Origin: a bacterium
Lineage (GTDB): Bacteria; Planctomycetota; Planctomycetia; Pirellulales; Pirellulaceae
Assembly (NCBI GenBank): GCA_030430075.1
Contig: JAUIGN010000004.1
Location: forward strand, 305,604-369,603
Direction of reading: 5' to 3'
DNA length: 64,000 nucleotides
Below, piece after piece: positions 27,811 to 38,000 of the stretch. Position numbers and translations under genes: made by a program. Numbering within the stretch: position 1 is the first letter of the stretch; each line of letters starts with the position of its first letter. The notes beneath the pieces were generated by a model. It saw nothing but the letters and a program-made list of their open reading frames with translations. It ran no database searches and was not told where the DNA came from.

Positions 27811-28911
27811 ATGAAGCGACGCACGTTTCTGGCGGGAGTGCTCGCCGCGACGAACGCTTGCCCGTTGCTGGCGGCACTGCGCAGGGAGCGGTGGGACAAG
27901 GCGGCCGAAGTGCTGGAACAGGCTACAGCCAAGAAACAGGTTGACGCGGCGGTGCTGCACGTTGTCCAACACGAGGAGTCCTTCACCCGGTCGTTTGGCA
28001 CAGCCGCTTCGGCCGACGCAATGTTTCTCCTCGGTTCGATCTCCAAGCCGATCAACGTAACGGCCGTCATGTCGCTATTCGATCAAGGGAAGTTTCGGCT
28101 CGATGATCGGGTGCAGAAGTTTCTGCCCGAGTTCAAGGGCGCTGGTCGAGAGGGCGTTACAATCCGTCACCTGCTGACGCACGTTTCCGGACTTCCAGAC
28201 CAACTACCTGATAACAACAAACTTCGGAAACAGCATGCGCCGCTGGGAGAGTTCGTCGAACGAGCGCTCGGCACGCCGCTCGCTTTCAAGCCAGGCACTC
28301 AATACCGATACTCGAGCATGGGCATCCTCCTTGCCACTCGAATCGGTGAGATCCTCAGCGACATGGACTATGTCGCGCTCGTCGACCGCAAGGTGTTTGA
28401 GCCCCTCGGCATGAACCGCTCGGCTCAAGGACTTGGGCCGTTCAAGCTAAAGGACATGGTTTTCTGTCAGATGGAGGGGGCGGCACCGGAATCCGGCAGT
28501 GGCGATCCGCAGGCGAAAGAATGGAATTGGAACAGCCGCTACTGGCGGAAGTTGGGAGTTCCCTGGGGAGGGACGCACGCGTCCGCGCCGGATGTGGGCC
28601 GGTTTCTACGCGAGTTTCTTCAACGTCGTGGCCAAGCCGTTCACCCCGAGACCGCTGGGCTGATGACCAGGAACCACAATCTGCCAGGATTCCGGCCCCG
28701 CGGGTTGGGTTTCGCCGTTGGCCAAGCGTCCGGCAGTGCCGGCTGTTCCGACGAAACTTTCGGCCATACCGGCTCGACGGGCACGCTCTGCTGGGCCGAT
28801 CCAGCGAGTAAGACTGTCTGCGTCGTACTCACGTCGCTCCCCAGCCGGGCAGCAAATCCGCATCCCCGCGTAATAGCAGCAGAACGCGTCGCGGCCGCAG
28901 CTCGTCGTTGA
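27811..28911 (+). CDS. Serine hydrolase, class C beta-lactamase / esterase-like
   Basis: 366 residues. A twin-arginine-like leader (MKRRTFLAGVLAATNACPLL) suggests export. The catalytic motif S76-I-S-K79 (LLGSISKP) is intact, the tyrosine motif is YSS (KPGTQYRYSSMG), and the third motif is HTGSTG near the C-terminus, so the penicillin-binding-protein/class C fold is complete. In environmental bacteria such proteins are mostly esterases or D-aminopeptidases rather than resistance enzymes. The frame is open upstream to 27544, but the start is set at 27811 where AGGAG lies 8 bases before an ATG. It is followed 34 bases later by the deacetylase gene, probably in one transcript. Base composition is visibly less G+C-rich than in flanking genes. 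Confidence 0.88.
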   Translation: MKRRTFLAGVLAATNACPLLAALRRERWDKAAEVLEQATAKKQVDAAVLHVVQHEESFTRSFGTAASADAMFLLGSISKPINVTAVMSLFDQGKFRLDDRVQKFLPEFKGAGREGVTIRHLLTHVSGLPDQLPDNNKLRKQHAPLGEFVERALGTPLAFKPGTQYRYSSMGILLATRIGEILSDMDYVALVDRKVFEPLGMNRSAQGLGPFKLKDMVFCQMEGAAPESGSGDPQAKEWNWNSRYWRKLGVPWGGTHASAPDVGRFLREFLQRRGQAVHPETAGLMTRNHNLPGFRPRGLGFAVGQASGSAGCSDETFGHTGSTGTLCWADPASKTVCVVLTSLPSRAANPHPRVIAAERVAAAARR

Positions 28912-28945
28912 GTACGTCAGTCTGGACGAGAATTGAGGTGACGCA

Positions 28946-30331
28946 GTGACGTTTCGCCTTCTTACACGATGCTCGTTTGGGCTTCTCTACGCAACCTTGA
29001 TGCTCGGTCCCACAACTGCCGCGGAGGTTGCCGGTGTTAAAGTCAGCTTCGTTGACTATTCGGGACCAGCAACGCTCTCAGTCGTGGCGAAAGATAAGCA
29101 CGAGCTCCAGATCAGAATCGATCCTCAGTCTGAGCAAAAATCTCTGGCACTGCAGGTAGAACTCCCGATCGCAGGAACAAAGACGTGGCCTGTTGCCGAC
29201 GTCGCCGTGTTCGATTCAAAGGCGAACGCCGTACCCGTGCGTCGTGGCGGCATTGAGTGGCACAAGTTGGTGATCACCGTGCCACCTGAGCGAAATACCA
29301 TTCTCGTGCGTGCCGTCGAACCCGTGGACGGCAGGCCACAGTTCAGATCGGACCGAGAACGCAAGGCAACGGATCTCCAGACGGGTTTGAGAGCCACGAT
29401 CAGTAGATGGTACGGTGGTCGCCGTGCTGCACTGAGCATCCGCTTCGACGATTCGCATCCTACCCACTTAAGCACAGCCGTCCCCATCTTGAATGAATAC
29501 GGATTCCGCGGCACGTTCATGGTGAATCCGGCCGGGCACCCAGCGAACCGTCGTCGGCGATCCGCTTTCGAGGACCATCGCCTCGAATGGGAAGCTCTAG
29601 CCCGACGGGGACGTCACGAATTCGCAAACCATACAATGAACCATCGCGGCGCAGAGGACCACGAGTCGATGGAATATGAGATCGGCGAAGCTGCGAAGGC
29701 AATCTGGAAGCTGTTTCCCAAGAAAAGCAAACTGGCGGCGTTGAATCTAGGTGGGGGTACGCAATGGGTAACGACCAAACCGTTGCGGTACTATCTCGAC
29801 AAGTATCACTTGTTCGATGCGTCTTCAAATTCAACAGGCATGGACGACGTCTATGGAAATCGCGTGGGAACGTATCGAAGAATGCTCGAAGCCCACATTG
29901 ACCGTGGCCTGTGGTTCAAGGTGCATTACCACTACATCGGTGAAGGACTTAGTTCAAGCGAGGCCAACTTCCGTGCGGTGTTGGACATCACGAAAGAACA
30001 TCAAGCCAAGTTGTGGATCGCGGGCATGGCGGACATACACAAGTACGCGATCGAACGAAGCCGCGCCAAGCTAGAGATCGAAAGCGAAAGTCGGACTCGG
30101 TTCATCCTCAAGCTTTCTTGCCTAACGAAGCCCCAGCTTTATGACCACCCGTTAACAATCGAAGTGGCAACTCCAGAGTCATGGGGGACAGAACGTGTCG
30201 TCATTACGAATCAAGATGGCAAAGAAATGGACGTCCGAACCTTGTCGGCGGCAGACGGAATCATGCTGCAGTTCAATGTCCACCCGACCGCTGCCGAATA
30301 CACAATCGAAAGAACGCCTCGTCCAGATTGA
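28946..30331 (+). CDS. Secreted polysaccharide deacetylase family protein
   Basis: 461 residues. N-terminal signal peptide (FGLLYATLMLGPTTAAEV). A beta-rich domain of ~120 residues precedes a NodB-like deacetylase domain: catalytic/metal aspartates D168-D169 in ALSIRFDDSHPTH, zinc ligands H229 and H233 in FANHTMNH, and FRGTFMVNP between them. The C-terminal ~80 residues are a further beta domain. It would remove acetyl groups from an N-acetylated or O-acetylated glycan outside the cytoplasm. GTG start with GAGGTG 6 bases upstream. Composition is less G+C-rich than the neighbouring regions, as for the preceding serine hydrolase, in line with acquisition as one cargo unit. Confidence 0.85.
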   Translation: MTFRLLTRCSFGLLYATLMLGPTTAAEVAGVKVSFVDYSGPATLSVVAKDKHELQIRIDPQSEQKSLALQVELPIAGTKTWPVADVAVFDSKANAVPVRRGGIEWHKLVITVPPERNTILVRAVEPVDGRPQFRSDRERKATDLQTGLRATISRWYGGRRAALSIRFDDSHPTHLSTAVPILNEYGFRGTFMVNPAGHPANRRRRSAFEDHRLEWEALARRGRHEFANHTMNHRGAEDHESMEYEIGEAAKAIWKLFPKKSKLAALNLGGGTQWVTTKPLRYYLDKYHLFDASSNSTGMDDVYGNRVGTYRRMLEAHIDRGLWFKVHYHYIGEGLSSSEANFRAVLDITKEHQAKLWIAGMADIHKYAIERSRAKLEIESESRTRFILKLSCLTKPQLYDHPLTIEVATPESWGTERVVITNQDGKEMDVRTLSAADGIMLQFNVHPTAAEYTIERTPRPD

Positions 30332-30680
30332 CTTGTGCCGAGCGACCGGAAAGGCCCTTGTCGGTACTGCGGTCCTCCGGTGTCATTCGCTTTTCGTGCG
30401 GTGGTTCGCGAGCCTGCTTGTTTTCGCGTGCGTGACTGGTCGGTCGAATAGGCCGGAGGTGTTTTCGAAGCTTCCAAAACATTTCGGCGAGGCCGACCGA
30501 CGTCGTTGCGAAGAATCTCGAAACAGCACGAGCTGCACCCTCCGACGCTGCGAAGGCGGCGAACAACTTCGACCAGGCAGTCGCTCTCGGTGCGCCATCG
30601 TGTTGATACACGAGTGGTCAGCATCGGCCACCTCGAAACTGCTGTTGTCGTGGACACCGAATGGAGTTGCGCGAGTCTAA
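30332..30680. other. Gap between deacetylase gene and integrase remnant
   Basis: About 350 bases with no recognisable gene. It probably includes scrambled upstream integrase sequence, but I could not join any frame to the remnant at 30681. Confidence 0.5.
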
Positions 30681-30967
<287 letters not shown>

Positions 30968-31344
30968 GTGGCGATGCTCGTCTGCGCATTCTATCCGGTC
31001 TGCGGTCGCTCGTAGACCGGGGCAGACGCTGGCGGTCAGTTTGTGGACTACGTGTGAACAAGGGTCGGCATCTGGGCGCTGCCAGGAAGGCTCGCCGCTG
31101 CGGGGCGCCACCGGCCCTGATGCCACGACGAAGAGTAGGTGATGCCAAACTGAGCGTGACCCGTATTGGGTCATTTATCCCATGACCTACTCATGCTGGA
31201 ATGGGCTCACTGCCTTGCCCGGCAGCCCAACAGGACTGGAATGGGAGACCTTCGGTCCGCCGTTTCGGCGGGGTCGGAGACCCGCGCCGAGCACGTGTCA
31301 GAGACCCGCGCCGAGCACGTGCCGGAGGCCCGCGTGGGACGATG
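30968..31344. other. Intergenic region upstream of the tRNA gene
   Basis: About 375 bases between the tRNA 5' end and the 3' end of the alpha/beta hydrolase gene. The tRNA promoter must be here. The only other structure seen is the family I repeat copy at 31243-31338. Confidence 0.5.
31243..31338 (-). repeat. Dispersed composite repeat, family I, copy 2
   Basis: It starts with the core GGGAGACCTTCGGTCCGCCG and TTTCGGCGGGGTCGGAGAC, in the opposite orientation to copy 1. Two and a half tandem units of 24 bases follow (CAGAGACCCGCGCCGAGCAC). The core matches the right arm of the 34.7-kb copy almost base for base. It ends a few bases before the stop codon of the hydrolase gene. Confidence 0.75.
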
Positions 31345-32532
31345 TTACTTCACGCCGTCCCGTAAGAAGTGCTCGAAAAACGCATAGATCACGGCGTTTG
31401 ATTCTTCGTTCGGCGCATGGTCGGGACGATTCGTCATCGCCACGCGTGACGACTGTCCCAGCAGCCGGTTCACCGCCACGGTATGGTTCAGCGCCTCCCA
31501 GCGGCGCGGCGGGTCTTCCGAGCCGCCGGAGACGAGAAACGGGCGGGGTGCCATCAGGGCGTGCAGTTCGTGCAGGTCGCGGCCGGCGGCCCGCAGTTGC
31601 GGGTAGAGGCCGCGGGCCGGGTTTTCCGCCGTGATCAAACCCCGCTTGCGCCAGGGCCGCGGGTGGTAGCCAAGATACCAGGGCTCCCAGTAGTTGATGC
31701 TGCCTCGCGTGTCGTCGAAAACGATGCCGGGATCGGACCATGCCGCCGCCGCGAACTTGTCGAACAGACACGACGCAAACATGGCCCACTTACCGCCGAA
31801 CGAATGCCCCACGATGCCGATCCGCGTCGAATCAACTTCCGGCCGCTGCGCCAGGACATGCCAGGCGTTCGCGGCGGCGTAACCCAGCATCGAGAGAGGT
31901 TGCACCTGGGCATCATCAATGCTGGGATAGTACAGCGAGTAGGTCTTGGCGGCTGTCGCTTCAGTGGTGCCGATCGAAAGGGCCACGAAGCCGCGGCGGG
32001 CCAACTGGAGGGCAAAGTCGCGATCAGGGACCTTCAATCCAATGGCCGTTTCCGGTTCGTAATAGACCGTCACGACCGCCGGTGCCGGCTTTTCACCGGC
32101 CGGAATCAAGAGGTAGCCGGTCGTCGTCTCCTGGGGCGTCCACTTGAACCGAATGCGTAACTGCTGGAAGCTCTCCCGCCGAACTGACTCCAGGATCTCA
32201 ACCTGTGGTTTGGTGATCAAGGGTGGCCACTGGCCCAGCAGATTCCGCCATTTCGCCAGCAATTCGGTTCGCCGCTTCTGCCAGTCAGCTGCCGATTCGA
32301 CGGAGCGCCCGTCGTCAAAACGGAGGGGCGAACGATAGTCTCCGTACTTTGCGGCAAATTCGGCGGGTGGTTCGAAGTAGGGCGCGATCCGCTCCCAGGC
32401 TGGCCCCGCTGGCTTGTTTGTCGGCGCCTCCTCGGCTCGACCATTGGCTGCCGCGGTCAACACACCGCACGCCAACAGGCTGAAGGTCAGGCCGAATAGC
32501 CAACGTGGAACAGGAAGCAGCAAATGGCGCAT
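31345..32532 (-). CDS. Secreted alpha/beta hydrolase (acetylxylan-esterase/dienelactone-hydrolase-like)
   Basis: 395 residues with a signal peptide (LFGLTFSLLACGVLTAAANG). Nucleophile elbow GHSFGG with S244, probable acid D340 (SGGSEDPPRRW) and H372 (NRPDHAPNEES) give a full catalytic triad. The N-terminal ~130 residues (YGDYRSPLRFDDGRSVES, ELLAKWRNLLGQWPP) are the helical cap segment typical of planctomycete acetyl-xylan-esterase-like proteins. The expected action is ester hydrolysis on plant or algal polysaccharide side groups; the substrate is an inference. It lies 54 bases after the LamG-propeller gene on the same strand, so probably co-transcribed. Confidence 0.87.
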   Translation of the reverse strand: MRHLLLPVPRWLFGLTFSLLACGVLTAAANGRAEEAPTNKPAGPAWERIAPYFEPPAEFAAKYGDYRSPLRFDDGRSVESAADWQKRRTELLAKWRNLLGQWPPLITKPQVEILESVRRESFQQLRIRFKWTPQETTTGYLLIPAGEKPAPAVVTVYYEPETAIGLKVPDRDFALQLARRGFVALSIGTTEATAAKTYSLYYPSIDDAQVQPLSMLGYAAANAWHVLAQRPEVDSTRIGIVGHSFGGKWAMFASCLFDKFAAAAWSDPGIVFDDTRGSINYWEPWYLGYHPRPWRKRGLITAENPARGLYPQLRAAGRDLHELHALMAPRPFLVSGGSEDPPRRWEALNHTVAVNRLLGQSSRVAMTNRPDHAPNEESNAVIYAFFEHFLRDGVK

Positions 32533-32586
32533 CGGAGAGTTCCTTGTGTCGAGGGGCAGAAGATTGACAGCCGCGCCCGCAGCAGC

Positions 32587-34314
32587 TCAACGGGGCCGAC
32601 GGCCCGCCTGGTGCAACGAGACGACGTCGCCACCCGTGAGTGCTCGGCGATAGACCCGTACGTCCTTGAGCTTGCCGTTGAAGTAGTCGTGAGGCCCAAA
32701 GCCGATCTTGAGCCGAGCGTCGTTTGAGACATCATAGGCGGACGGATCGAATCGAGCCGACTCGGCGACCGACTTGCCGTTGACATACAGCCGGAGACGA
32801 TCGTGGTCGCGGACGGCCGCCAGGTGCATCCAACCGGAAGGCAACGCATGGTCATAGGTCGCACAGCGGCCGGCCTGCAGCGAATGCACATGTCCGGAAG
32901 GGAGCACACCGCAGAACAGTTTGCCGTCGAAGACGGCCATCGACCAGGCGCGGCGGTAGACGACATCGGGTGTCGTGTCCAATTGGCCGGTCAGCGTCCA
33001 CGTCCGGCCACCGTCATATCGATAGACTTCCGCCCGCGGCAGCGTACCGGCGTAAAGTTTGCCGTTGTAGACCGCCATGCCCATCACTTCCTTGTCATCA
33101 CCCAGCCGGCCGCAATGGGTCCATTGCTGCGACGTTTCCAATCGATAGACCGAACCGGTGGGCCAGGTGCCGACGTGCGGGCGTCCGTTGTAGATTGCCA
33201 TCGAATAGACTTGTGTGGTTTCGGGGACGGGGCCGAGGCGCGTCCAGTCTTGTCCGCCGTCATATCGGAAGAAGCCGCCGTCATCGTAGCTCAGCCCGAA
33301 CAGGTTACCGTCGTGCACACCCAGGTGGACGACTCGCAGACCGGGGCAACCGCAGGACGTCCACAGCTGGTCGCCTTCGTAACGATACATGCCTCGCGTC
33401 CGCGGTGTCTGGCGATAGTCGCCCCGCCAGCCGCCGGAGGTTCCGGTGCCGGCGTACAGGCGGCCCTGAAAGACGGCCAGGCCGCTCACGCTGCGAACGT
33501 CGGCCAGTTTGCCACAATCCACCCAGCGCGTGCCCCCCTCGTACCGGTACACACGGCCGCCATGGTCCGTGTTCGGAGAGAGCGGCAGGGACGACCCGCC
33601 GCCACTATATGTTTCGGAACCGGCGTAGAGCTTACCGTTGTAGACCGCCATGCCGGTGATGGCATTGGCCGGGTCTGGGGCCCCGCAGTCCTGCCATTCG
33701 GTCCCACCAGCATAGCGATACACGTGTCCACGCTGGCCGGCGCCCGGTTCCCAGGTGGCGGCGTAGAGGTCGCCGTCATAGACGACCAGCGACTTGACGT
33801 AGTGATTGTTCCCGGGACGACCGCGATCCGTCCAGGCCGGATCGAGTTGCCCGTCGTCAATGCCGAATGTCACATTCCGCCAGTTGGATTGTGCGGACGT
33901 CACGCCGGCGTAGTTCATCAGCCCCAACGTGATGCCGGTGCGGGACTGCGAATCGTACCAACTGAACAGATCCCCCAGCACATCATCGAGCTCGCGCGCC
34001 GTGTGCACCCAGGCGGCAATCGTGAAGTCGTCTTGAGCGAGGCCGAGTGACGGGGTCGAGGGAACTTCCAGCCAGGCGTCGCGGCCGTTGAACACGGCGT
34101 CTCCCTGGCGATCGAACTGAACGCCATGGTTGATCGCGTCGTGGCCGCCTTGTGACGAATCGAGCACGTCGCCGTCCAGCTTCCAATGGGCGATCAGCCC
34201 GTCGTCCTCGGCCGCTACCGAGTTGCTCAACAGAATGGCGGCGAGCAGTCCGGCGGCGGTCGCCAGGACGACCTGATGCGGTCTGACACGATGCGAATTG
34301 GCTGGGCAGGGCAT
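32587..34314 (-). CDS. Secreted LamG-domain protein interrupted by a beta-propeller
   Basis: 575 residues. Signal peptide: VVLATAAGLLAAILLSNSVA. Residues ~37-125 are the first half of a LamG/concanavalin-like jelly roll (GLIAHWKLDGDVLDSS, FNGRDAWLEVPSTPSLGL, DDFTIAAWVHT). The matching second half comes only at ~500-575 (HLAAVRDHDRLRLYVNGKSV, FNGKLKDVRVYRRAL). Between them are about seven blades of a Kelch/exo-alpha-sialidase-like propeller (MAVYNGKLYAGTLPRAEVYR, LAVFQGRLYAGTGTSGGWRG). The open frame extends to 34521, but those extra codons run toward the repeat array and lack a signal peptide at their start, so ATG 34314 is chosen. It may bind and report on glycan; precedes a secreted esterase-like gene. 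Confidence 0.83.
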   Translation of the reverse strand: MPCPANSHRVRPHQVVLATAAGLLAAILLSNSVAAEDDGLIAHWKLDGDVLDSSQGGHDAINHGVQFDRQGDAVFNGRDAWLEVPSTPSLGLAQDDFTIAAWVHTARELDDVLGDLFSWYDSQSRTGITLGLMNYAGVTSAQSNWRNVTFGIDDGQLDPAWTDRGRPGNNHYVKSLVVYDGDLYAATWEPGAGQRGHVYRYAGGTEWQDCGAPDPANAITGMAVYNGKLYAGSETYSGGGSSLPLSPNTDHGGRVYRYEGGTRWVDCGKLADVRSVSGLAVFQGRLYAGTGTSGGWRGDYRQTPRTRGMYRYEGDQLWTSCGCPGLRVVHLGVHDGNLFGLSYDDGGFFRYDGGQDWTRLGPVPETTQVYSMAIYNGRPHVGTWPTGSVYRLETSQQWTHCGRLGDDKEVMGMAVYNGKLYAGTLPRAEVYRYDGGRTWTLTGQLDTTPDVVYRRAWSMAVFDGKLFCGVLPSGHVHSLQAGRCATYDHALPSGWMHLAAVRDHDRLRLYVNGKSVAESARFDPSAYDVSNDARLKIGFGPHDYFNGKLKDVRVYRRALTGGDVVSLHQAGRRPR

Positions 34315-35016
34315 AACTGACGAGCTCGGTTGGAGGCGGGATGTCGACAACTCGATCGGACGTGCAATGCTGCCGCCGATGGTGGGATCGTTACTGAGCG
34401 ACCGCTCGTAGATCGGCTGGCTGTGCGGACCGCGAACAGAAGCGACTGCCCTGTGAACCAACGCCGGCTGCCATCTCGAACGACGCTCGGGCATTGTCGA
34501 CCAATCGAATCCGACAATCAAGTTGCGGGCGGAGGATTGCTGGGCGCGGGTCGAAAACTGCTGTGCGCGGGTCGAGTACTGCTGTGCGCGGGTCGAGAAC
34601 TGTGCTGTGCGCGGGTCGAAAGCTGTTGTGCGCGGGTCGAAAACTACTGTGCGCGGGTCGAAAACTGCTGTGCGCGGGTCTCTGACCCCGCACCCTGGGC
34701 GACCGCCAGGTCTCCCAACGCGCGGAAAGCGTGCTGTGCAGATTCATTGGTTTGTTTGGGAGACCTGCGGTCGTCGGTTTCGGCGAGGTCAGAGACCTGC
34801 GCCGAGCAGCGCGAAGACCTGCACCGAGCAGCGCGCCGACCCGCGCCGAGCAGCGCGACGACCTGGGCCGAGCAGCGCGAAGACCTGCGCCGAGCAGCGC
34901 GAAGACCTGCGCCGAGCGGCGCGACGACCTGCGCCGAGCAGCGTAACGATTTGCGCCGAGCGATCCGGCGTCGTCATCGTTACGCCAACAATCGGCGACT
35001 CAATGCCAACAATCGG
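34315..35016. other. Intergenic region filled by repeat array
   Basis: About 700 bases between the LamG-propeller gene start and the 3' end of the giant gene. Most is the family I array at 34538-34972. Open frames here (with repeated CCARVEN-like heptads) are generated by the repeat period and are not considered genes. Confidence 0.6.
34538..34972. repeat. Family I composite repeat, copy 3, forming a long inverted repeat
   Basis: Left: seven tandem units of about 21 bases (GCTGTGCGCGGGTCGAAAAC) from 34538 to 34680. Centre: arms 34678-34716 and 34758-34796, 39 bases each, are imperfect reverse complements (GTCTCTGACC...AGGTCTCCC against GGGAGACCT...GGTCAGAGAC) around a 41-base loop. Right: about eight units of 22 bases (CGAAGACCTGCGCCGAGCAG) to 34972. 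The right unit resembles the reverse complement of the left unit, so the whole element is a large palindrome whose arms are themselves tandem arrays. Confidence 0.8.
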
Positions 35017-38000
35017 CTACTCGCGCAGATCGTCCCCGGCGCGCAGGTCATTGAGTACATCTTCAAGCGGGTTCGCCCAAAACCAGTCGCCGGCGCCTCG
35101 GCCGAACAGCGTGTCGCGTTCATTGTCGTTGACCGTGACATTCGAGTCATTCAGCACGTGTCCCATGGCGAGGCCGCCGCCCGATTCGATGTTGGTCTGG
35201 CGGGTTGCGAAGGGGCGTGACGACGACCACTCGGCGAGAATCGCTCGGAGGGCGGCTGCGTTTGCCGGGCCGCCCGTATCGTAAGCGGTGATTCCGCCGA
35301 TCAGCAGATCCTCGTCGTTGCCGCCGTACACGGCATCACGGCCCGCTCCGCCAATCATGACATTGCGGCCCGAATCTCCGTAGATGCGGTCGTTTCCGGC
35401 GCCGGCCGTGACGGCGTCGTTACCGCCTTGGGCATAGATTCGATCATTGCCGCCACCGGCAAACACGACATCATCGCCGTCGCCACCGAAGATCGTATCG
35501 CTGTCTTCGCCGGTCGTGATCGTGTCGTTGCCACCCCGGCCGTAGACGCGATTGGTTCCATCGCCTGCGTCAATGATGTCGTCGCCTGCGCCCGTCGATA
35601 TATGGTCGGCACCACCGCCGGCGACCACCTCGGCAGGAATCGCCAGCGAATGGTCGACCAGCAGCCGGTTCCTCCCTTCACCCAAATCGATCACGAGCCG
35701 GGTTACGGCGCCAATCGGGAATCTTTCCACGAGCGGTCGTTCGCCATCCAGGCTTGCCTGGACCCGGATATCGGCTCCGGCAGCAGAGACACGAATGAAG
35801 TCATCGCCGTCCGTCGCGACCAAGCGCAATTCGCCATTGGGTAGCAGCGTCGAGAACGACTGGCCAAAGTTGACCAGGTTGTCGGTGCTGGTGCTTGCCT
35901 GGTTCGGGTTGCCTGCAGCATCTTGGGCGACGCCGGCGGCAAGGTCGGCGATCACGGTACCGTGGTTCGTCATGCCGCGGACCGTAATCCGATACGTCGT
36001 TCCGTCGCCGGGAAAAACCTCGCTGACCTCCGCCGTCGTCGCGCCGGCGGTTCCCGACAAGGTGACCTCGTCTCCGGTCAACCCGGTCACCGGCTCGCTG
36101 AACACGGCCGTGAAATGAATCACCGGGTCGACCGCCGGATCGATCTGCCCAGCGGCTTGGTTGACTGTGACGGTGGGCGAAGCGTCGCCGACAACCACCG
36201 TCGCCGGGGTCGAGGAAACGTGGCCGCCATCGTCGTCCGTCACGGTCAACACGACAGCGTACGTTCCGGCTGCCGTCGGCGTAAACTGTGCTGTGTTGGC
36301 ATAGGCGAGCTCGACATCCAGCCCCAATGCGGGGGCGGGGATGATCGGCAGCCCGGCGGCGTTGACCTCAACGGTGGTGCCGTCAGGACGCGTAATTGTC
36401 CAGTGGAAAGATAGCGGGTCGTCCCCGGTCTGCGTTCCGGCCGCCAGCGCCTCGAACTGGACCGGTGAACCCACGTCACCGTTCGAGGGAATATTCAGTT
36501 CACTCGCAACGATCGTCGGCACAACATCGCTCACCGTCACGGACAGCAGATGGGAAGGATGGTAGAACGTTCCGTCTTCATTACTGATCTCCAGCACCCG
36601 CACGTCGTACGCGCCTTCATCGGCGTACGTGTGTGCGACCGAGGATGACGATCCGCTTACCTGCTGAGCTTGACCATCGCCCCAGTCGATCAGCAGGTCG
36701 GTCACCGTGTCGGCGCCAGGATCAACGACCGCCAGATCCAGTACGAAGGCATCTCGTACTCCCTCCTCGACGACCGGTGTCAGCGTGCTGAGAACGGCGG
36801 TCGGCGGGACGTCGGTGACGGTGATGTTGACCGCCCCGTTGACATCGCCGGCGTCAGCGCGGGCCGTGACCTGGATCGTCCGCGGAGTCCCGCGCGGGCC
36901 GCCGTCTGCATACGTGTGCGATGCCGAATTGGCCGATCCGGCCAGCGCATCGACATTGCCGTCGCCCCAGTTTACGATCCACGCGAGGATCGGATCGCCC
37001 CCGGGATCGTTCGCCGCAAGGTCGAGGTTCAGCGGTGATCCTTCGTTGACGCTGGCTGACGCCGGGGTGACGTTCAGTGTCGGCAGGACTTCCCGCACGT
37101 CAAACGACGTGAACAGGTCCCGCTGCCCGTCGTCGTCGAAGACTCGGGCACGGACAATACGGGTGCCACTTTCTGCCAGGAACGTGGCCGGGACGTCGGC
37201 CGATGGCGTTGACGAGATCGGCGTGTCGAACGTGCCGTCATTGTCAAAGTCGAACTGAAACTGAAAACCGGCCGCCGTATCCAATAACGAAGGATCGCTG
37301 ACGTTCGTCACCGCCACCTGGACCGCGCCGCCAGGACTTCCTTCGTCGACCGCCGGCAGACTGGCCTGCAGATTCCCCACCGGTGCGATGTTGTTGACGA
37401 CCAGCGTGGTGGCGGGCGACGTTGCGGTTTCCTCGCCGCCGGCGACGTCGTAAACGGCGGTAACTTTCAGATTGGAGATGGTTTGATCGCCGTTGAGTCC
37501 AATCGCTTCGAGCTGATCCCAGGTGAGGTTCAGGATTGGTCCGTCGTGCATGATGTCCGTGTTGCCGTCGCCATCAAGGTCCCAGTCGTATCGAACCGGC
37601 GAACCGACAGGACTGGCCGTCAGCGTCAAATTCTGACCTTCATCGACGTCGTACGGCCCGCCGGCATCGACCGACACCGGTCCGGCGACTACTTGGATGG
37701 CGCGCAGGGCTGAGTGCTCACCATCTTCATCGAACGCCGTTACCGTGATGTCGACTGGTCCCAAAACGTCCGCATAGACATGCGACGCCGATGTGGTGCC
37801 GGCGCCCAGTTGGCTGACAAACCCATCACCCCATTCGACGCGCCAGGCCCGGATACGATCATCGCCTGGATCCGTGGCGGTGAAGCCGAGCGTATAGGTC
37901 GCCCCCAGCGTGGCCGTTGCGGCCCCGGATAGGTTGAGGTCAGGTGCCGTGTTGTTGATCGTCAACGTGGCCGCCGCAAAGCTGAGGTCGCTGGTATCGG

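Noticed and set aside
34538..34972. CRISPR array
   Set aside because: Units are contiguous 21-22-base repeats without unique spacers, and no cas gene is in the window.
34330..35284. Frames encoding CCARVEN-type heptads and Arg/Pro/Ser repeats
   Set aside because: A 21-22 base period automatically creates near-heptad frames on both strands; no start signals and no conserved fold.
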